From positions 62,001-126,000 of the forward strand of contig NZ_BDCU01000023.1 of assembly GCF_001618425.1 (NCBI RefSeq): a stretch of 64,000 bases of DNA, read 5' to 3'. Source of the stretch: Nocardia fusca NBRC 14340. GTDB lineage: Bacteria > Actinomycetota > Actinomycetes > Mycobacteriales > Mycobacteriaceae. A program made the translations under genes and the position numbers. Below, one piece after another: positions 60,801 through 64,000 of this stretch (position 1 is the stretch's first letter; the number at the start of each line of letters is the position of its first letter). The notes beneath the pieces are model-generated. The model was not told where the DNA came from. It worked only from the letters and a program-made list of their open reading frames with translations, and did not search any database.

Positions 60801-63800
60801 CGGACTACGAGGTCAACCGCCAGCGGCGCGAGACCGATGAACAGTACGCGGCACGCCGCGCCGCCGAGGACGCCGACCTCCGGTCGCTTCTCGAACGCCG
60901 GCGCGCGGAGTATCTGCGCGTGATGGCGGAACAGGTCCGGGAGGGCGGGCCCGCCGAACTCGCCGACCGGTTCCGTGACCGCGCGGAGGAAGCCGACCGC
61001 GCGGCCGAGTCGCATCGCTCCGTCGCGGACGACCGGTGGGACGAGGCCCGCCGCAAACCCGAGAGTCGGATCTCGGACCGGCCGCCCGATCAGGACCGGA
61101 CGCCTTCTCGTGGCGACGATGACGCGGCAGATCGGCGTGACGATGAGGACCCCGCCCCACGGCGTGACGACGAGGATGCGGCAGATCGGCATGACGACGA
61201 GGACGTTGCCGACCGGCGCGACGATGAGGACCCTGCCGGGCGGCGTGACAGCGAGGACAGTGCCGGGCGGCGGGAGGGTTCTGCCGGCAGGCGTGACCAT
61301 GAGGACGTTGCCGGGCGGCGGGACGACGAGGATCCTGGCGGGCGGCGTGACGGCGAGGATCGTGCCGAGGAGGGCTCTGCCGGGCGGCGTGAGGATGAGG
61401 ACGTTGCCGGGCGGCGGGACGATGCGGATCGTGCCGGGCAGCGTGATGACGAAGACCCCACCGATCGGCGTGACGATGCGGACGTGGCGGCCCGGCGTCA
61501 CGGCGCCGCCGCCGGGCCGGTCCGCGACGAACCGGAATCGGGAACCGATCCCGGTCGCTACCGTTACGACGCGCAACCGGATGAACCGCAGCCGTACCGG
61601 CCCGCCGATCCCGGTTTCGCCGAGGCGCTGGCCGCGACAGCAGCGCTGCGGGAGGCCGAGCAGGTTCGACGTGACAGCGTTGTCGCGGCGTTGCGGACGC
61701 TCGCTGTGGACCTGGGGCTGGTCGAGCCGGGAAGCCGGCCGGATCTGCGGCAGTTGCGGCCGAGCCGGATCGGCCCGCGGATCGACGCCCTGCAGCAGCG
61801 GGTACGCGACGATGGCACGCTCAGCGATTACGAACGGGCCCGGCAGCTTGCCGACCTGGAAATGTTGCGCGCCCATTCGGAGCGTTACCACCGGATCGTC
61901 GGCCGGATGTCCGAGACGTCGCAGCTCCTGGGCGAACTGGGTGGTCTCGCTTTCGCAGTGGACGCGGAACTGCATCCGGGCGCGATCCAGCTGACCCCGT
62001 ACGAGGGCGCCAGTACCGCCAAACTCGTGGTGGATATCGCGGTGCTGGTGCCGGGGACCGCCACCAGTGCCCCGAAGCTCTTGATCATCGAGGCCAAGGG
62101 CGCCGATTCGCCGCTCGGTGGTTCGCGGCGCGCCGATGCCCAGCACGGCGCACCGGAGTACCTGCGCGACACGCTCGCGGTCGACAAGAACCTCGCGACC
62201 GTGCTCACCGAGACGCCTGACCGGATGCGATCGCGCGGGATCGATCCGGACGGAGCGACCGGTCGCGCGCTCCTGCGCGCGCGGGAGGAACTGCTCGCCG
62301 CCCATCGCGACGGCACTCTGGAGGTCGAATACCACCAGGTGCGTACCGCGGCGACCGGCGAGATCACGGTGCGGCGGTTCGATCTCGAACGCGACGGTGC
62401 TCCGGTCCGTGTCGATGTCATCGGGGGGATCGACCGATCCGCGCCGGAGGGTTCCGGACCGGCCGTCCGCGGGCGGTCTCCGGGCGAGGACGATGCGCGG
62501 CGGAATCCGGATGTCGGCGATACCCGGCCGATTCCGGTGGTCGGTGATACGCGACCGATTCCGGTGGTCGGTGATACGCGACCGATTCCGGTGGTCGGTG
62601 ATACGCGACCGATTCCGGTGGTCGGTGATACGCGACCGATTCCGGTGGGCGATGACGCTCGGCCGATTGCGCAGGACGGTGACGAGCAGCCGATTTCGGT
62701 GGTCGACGACTCGCGGCCGACTCCGGGAGTCGACGGCACGCCGCCGCGTGCAGAGGCCGACGACACCCGGACTGGTCCGTCGGTGGACGGTACGCGGCCC
62801 GTCCCGCTCCACGGTGCCGACCGGCCCTCCGATGCCCAACTGCTGGGCGCCCCGGACGACGACTCCTGGTCGGGGTTGGACTCCGTGCAGGTCGGTGAGC
62901 GGTTGCGCATTGAACTACGGGATCTCACCGGCAACCCGCGGTTCGAGGTCTTCGGTTTCGACCGCCCGGAGGTGCATCCGGAGGTGGCCCGCGAATACGC
63001 CCGGGCGCTGGTCGATATGTTCCGGGCGTATCCGTCCGCCCGTCTCGATTCGGTGGGATTCCGCGATCTGGGTCCCGGCGTGTTCGGCCGGACCCACTGG
63101 TCGCTCGACAACGGGATGCCCCGTGCCGATTCGATCGAGTTCAACGCGTCCATGGCCACCGATCCGGCGGCGGTGCGCCGCGAGACCGGGCACGACGCCG
63201 GTACCGGCTGGTTCCCGGATGTGGCGCGGGACCGGCCCGCCTACGCGCGAGCCGTCCACGAGTTCGGGCATGTGCTAGACGGTTCGGGCGGCCACCGGGC
63301 CCGCCGCGAGCTCACCGGCCACCTGATGCGGCATTTCTTCGACCGTCACCCCGCGGCCACCGGCGTCGAGGACTATTTCGCGTGGCTGCGCGAATCGCTG
63401 AGCGGGTACAGCTTTCACCCCGGTACCCCGCACCCGAACCCGGCGGAGGCGCTGGCCGAGGCCTTCCTCGCGACCGAGATGCGACGCGGCGGCGGCGCCG
63501 AGCCGGACCCGGCACCGCGCGACCGCGGCGACGATCCAGTACAACTGATCCGCGACCTGCTGGTCGGGTACGTGGACGCTCCTCCCGGAGTGGCCGCGCT
63601 GCTGATCGGGCCGCTGCACGACGGGCCGGAACACATCGGGTCCGACGATACGCGGTCACCGGATTCCGGCGACCGGCACCGCGATGCCGTGGACGACGAA
63701 TGGTCGGCGATGGGCCTCGACGAGATCGTCGCCACGCTGCGCGAACGGTACCCGTTCCGGGAGATCACCGGGTTCGCCGATCGTCCCGGCGTCCCGCCGC

Positions 63801-64000
63801 TGGACCTCACGCTGGTCCGTGAGGTCGCACGGGCCGTCGACCTGATGATGTCGCGATTCCCCATGCTCGACGTGCACAACCTGCGCATCGGGCCGGTCAC
63901 CGACCCTGACCACGTCCGAGGCCTCGCGGGCTACGATCTGGACCCGCGCGATGCCGATCGGATGGTCACCGACACCATCACGCTCAACGAGCGGCTGCTG
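57881..64000 (+). CDS. Giant polymorphic toxin-like protein, multi-domain (3' end outside window)
   Basis: The frame is open from ATG 57881 to the window end, at least 2,040 residues. Order: N-terminal helical WXG100-like domain (IELWGPLQHLAWLAG); hydrophobic helices about 105-260; a Gly/Ser/Asp/Pro-rich linker to about 780; a papain-like domain with Cys799 (GECARLTLAQLAAETG), His899 (GSHAYSL) and Asp920; 9-residue RRDDEDPA-type repeats 1077-1206; a PD-(D/E)xK-like core (Asp1385, Glu1404-Ala-Lys1406); VGDTRPIPV repeats; and a zincin-like HEFGH (1793-1797). It is probably exported through an ESX system. No immunity gene is visible yet, because the window ends inside it. Confidence 0.8.
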   Translation, partial: MIELWGPLQHLAWLAGVEWPQGNEDEMWALGGDWRTAADELDDIVADILEANRASLHAYPEGDGVTEMIAAFDSLISGDGSDSDQSVPKLAGYFRQLGTSAYDTGTEIEYTKLMYISSLVLLAAEIAAAWIFPPTAPAVQAAAVAITRVAVRILGQRVMQAIFRLVSNKFVSFLLRHVAIDTVLGTIQEVGIQAYQVEAGHRPDFDLGQIAVTVVSSAAGGAAAGPVGDIIGNKLQNEARGMGRQYLNGAITGTAAGFVGGLAGTAAAIPTQFAVIWADTGSWDQAMDQTMSTLPQQFGPLALVSGATNGLATGVNKVGADHAYSSLKVGVHSDSYRNTWGDRTFMDRLNDAVSGPGTRSGGLPTGTGGAPAGADGTGDLGGDGSQTSSPARTPNSAGGSGEGNLSPAGSNGHNGDSPGGAGDAGGSDRGGPVGSGSNDGDTGGAGTHSEGSSSSVDGEGGRQTDSGVVAGQQAPLGDDTGGGGGTAQNGDSGSADRSDSTSGPADRSDSGAGAADRSESAEPSDRSGAADTRSLAADSGSTAAQERSGESGLAAGQQEAGGAGTGRNAGDAATGPGDSAGDPARSDAPGPVVGAPVTGPMGAATPPATAAPPATPATPAVPGSTPGGTGPAAPGSTNTPGGASDSRAQPGSTGESRSSAASEGPRSRAGVGERSPYPGTDSGVRAGRTGAPVPDANNSRQVGERQDPAGGRIPGDLGDGRIGPEDVLPLPVPDSTARDAEARPGSREPGSLGARRAGGPRPGDDSETRDRSTDDIGERGTPEHGEPQGTPDPADRGECARLTLAQLAAETGSDRITPPEGPVGPQGMDRRQMEDALGGKLYDYPDPGPEHSRHQAVADELLRQAARTDPRLVAAGRGPRAFVVDEYAGPADEHGVGSHAYSLTVRMDPLTGEYRVVVSDPAAGQRRGFPPDVPAELRHVSATLLDGAGRILPPSGHDGRVRPTVERYRRHSQSDYEVNRQRRETDEQYAARRAAEDADLRSLLERRRAEYLRVMAEQVREGGPAELADRFRDRAEEADRAAESHRSVADDRWDEARRKPESRISDRPPDQDRTPSRGDDDAADRRDDEDPAPRRDDEDAADRHDDEDVADRRDDEDPAGRRDSEDSAGRREGSAGRRDHEDVAGRRDDEDPGGRRDGEDRAEEGSAGRREDEDVAGRRDDADRAGQRDDEDPTDRRDDADVAARRHGAAAGPVRDEPESGTDPGRYRYDAQPDEPQPYRPADPGFAEALAATAALREAEQVRRDSVVAALRTLAVDLGLVEPGSRPDLRQLRPSRIGPRIDALQQRVRDDGTLSDYERARQLADLEMLRAHSERYHRIVGRMSETSQLLGELGGLAFAVDAELHPGAIQLTPYEGASTAKLVVDIAVLVPGTATSAPKLLIIEAKGADSPLGGSRRADAQHGAPEYLRDTLAVDKNLATVLTETPDRMRSRGIDPDGATGRALLRAREELLAAHRDGTLEVEYHQVRTAATGEITVRRFDLERDGAPVRVDVIGGIDRSAPEGSGPAVRGRSPGEDDARRNPDVGDTRPIPVVGDTRPIPVVGDTRPIPVVGDTRPIPVVGDTRPIPVGDDARPIAQDGDEQPISVVDDSRPTPGVDGTPPRAEADDTRTGPSVDGTRPVPLHGADRPSDAQLLGAPDDDSWSGLDSVQVGERLRIELRDLTGNPRFEVFGFDRPEVHPEVAREYARALVDMFRAYPSARLDSVGFRDLGPGVFGRTHWSLDNGMPRADSIEFNASMATDPAAVRRETGHDAGTGWFPDVARDRPAYARAVHEFGHVLDGSGGHRARRELTGHLMRHFFDRHPAATGVEDYFAWLRESLSGYSFHPGTPHPNPAEALAEAFLATEMRRGGGAEPDPAPRDRGDDPVQLIRDLLVGYVDAPPGVAALLIGPLHDGPEHIGSDDTRSPDSGDRHRDAVDDEWSAMGLDEIVATLRERYPFREITGFADRPGVPPLDLTLVREVARAVDLMMSRFPMLDVHNLRIGPVTDPDHVRGLAGYDLDPRDADRMVTDTITLNERLL
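61109..61499 (+). repeat. About 13 degenerate 9-residue charged repeats in the toxin gene
   Basis: Units of about 27 bp encode RRDDEDPAG-like blocks, one shortened (RREGSAG) and one with an EEGSAG insertion. Degeneration is at both codon and residue level. They form a highly charged spacer. Confidence 0.8.
62513..62728 (+). repeat. 27-bp tandem repeats in the toxin gene, four exact copies
   Basis: Unit 1 (62513-62539) encodes VGDTRPIPV. Units 2-5 (62540-62647) are identical at DNA level, and decayed units follow to about 62728. Exact copies indicate recent expansion. Confidence 0.9.

Noticed and set aside
60116..62839. A 907-codon minus-strand frame with VTPPG-type repeats
   Set aside because: Its repeats are the antisense of the toxin gene repeats. 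The plus frame is continuous from 57881 and has recognisable domains.

Overview
The window looks like a chromosomal segment of a high-GC actinobacterium, most likely a Nocardia. The main evidence is a mycobactin/nocobactin-type siderophore locus (genes in the nbt order), IdeR-type iron boxes of the form TTAGGTTAGSCTAACCTAA, WXG100-linked toxin genes, and actinobacterial ribosomal proteins with basic C- or N-terminal tails. No mobile-element enzymes, tRNA, rRNA or CRISPR were seen.

The backbone is the S10/spc ribosomal protein region, cut into three transcription units by two accessory islands. Unit 1 (1-1388) is rpsC(partial)-rplP-rpmC-rpsQ, closed by a strong terminator. Unit 2 (35939-37458) is rplN-rplX-rplE-rpsN, closed by another terminator. 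Unit 3 (50767-56349) is rpsH-rplF-rplR-rpsE-rpmD-rplO-secY-adk-map, followed by a convergent dtd.

Island A (about 1.4-35.5 kb) starts with ordinary genes: an HxlR regulator divergent from an old-yellow-enzyme reductase, a small Cys-tailed protein, a CPBP protease and an RluA-type pseudouridine synthase. The iron locus follows (6.1-33.4 kb): a ferric-siderophore reductase, an amino-acid N-hydroxylase (nbtG), an acyl-CoA N-acyltransferase, a type II thioesterase, a stand-alone ketosynthase, an AT-KR-ACP polyketide synthase, and NRPSs with C-A-PCP-E and C-A-PCP-C-PCP architecture. Then come a serine hydroxymethyltransferase (SHMT) homologue, a carrier-Cy-A-PCP NRPS, a degenerate adenylation protein, a second nbtG paralogue and a formyltransferase. 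Seven candidate iron boxes precede the transcription starts, so the locus is probably repressed by iron-loaded IdeR. Salicylate synthase and salicyl-AMP ligase genes are not here and must lie elsewhere. The product is predicted to be a hydroxyphenyl-oxazoline, N-hydroxylysine-type lipidic siderophore.

The most notable finding is that the SHMT homologue carries Thr, His and Tyr where E. coli GlyA has active-site Tyr55, Tyr65 and His228. Together with its ATGA overlap with the cyclising NRPS gene, this points to alpha-methylserine supply and a 4-methyl-oxazoline ring in the siderophore.

Island B (37.4-49.9 kb) carries a DUF1023-type hydrolase, small secreted or membrane proteins, a methyltransferase, a TPM-domain protein, a P450 with an AraC regulator, a phosphodiesterase and an MFS transporter fused to carboxypeptidase-regulatory-like repeats. 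It is bracketed by direct repeats of the 3' end of rpsN, including the last codons of the MFS gene, and a third decayed copy lies just downstream of rpsN. This suggests that the rpsN 3' end has been a repeated recombination or integration point.

The right end (57.0-64.0 kb) is a WXG100-like protein, an EbfC/YbaB-like protein and a giant toxin-like ORF (over 2,040 residues, running off the window). That ORF has papain-like, PD-(D/E)xK-like and HEFGH zincin-like motifs separated by tandem repeats.
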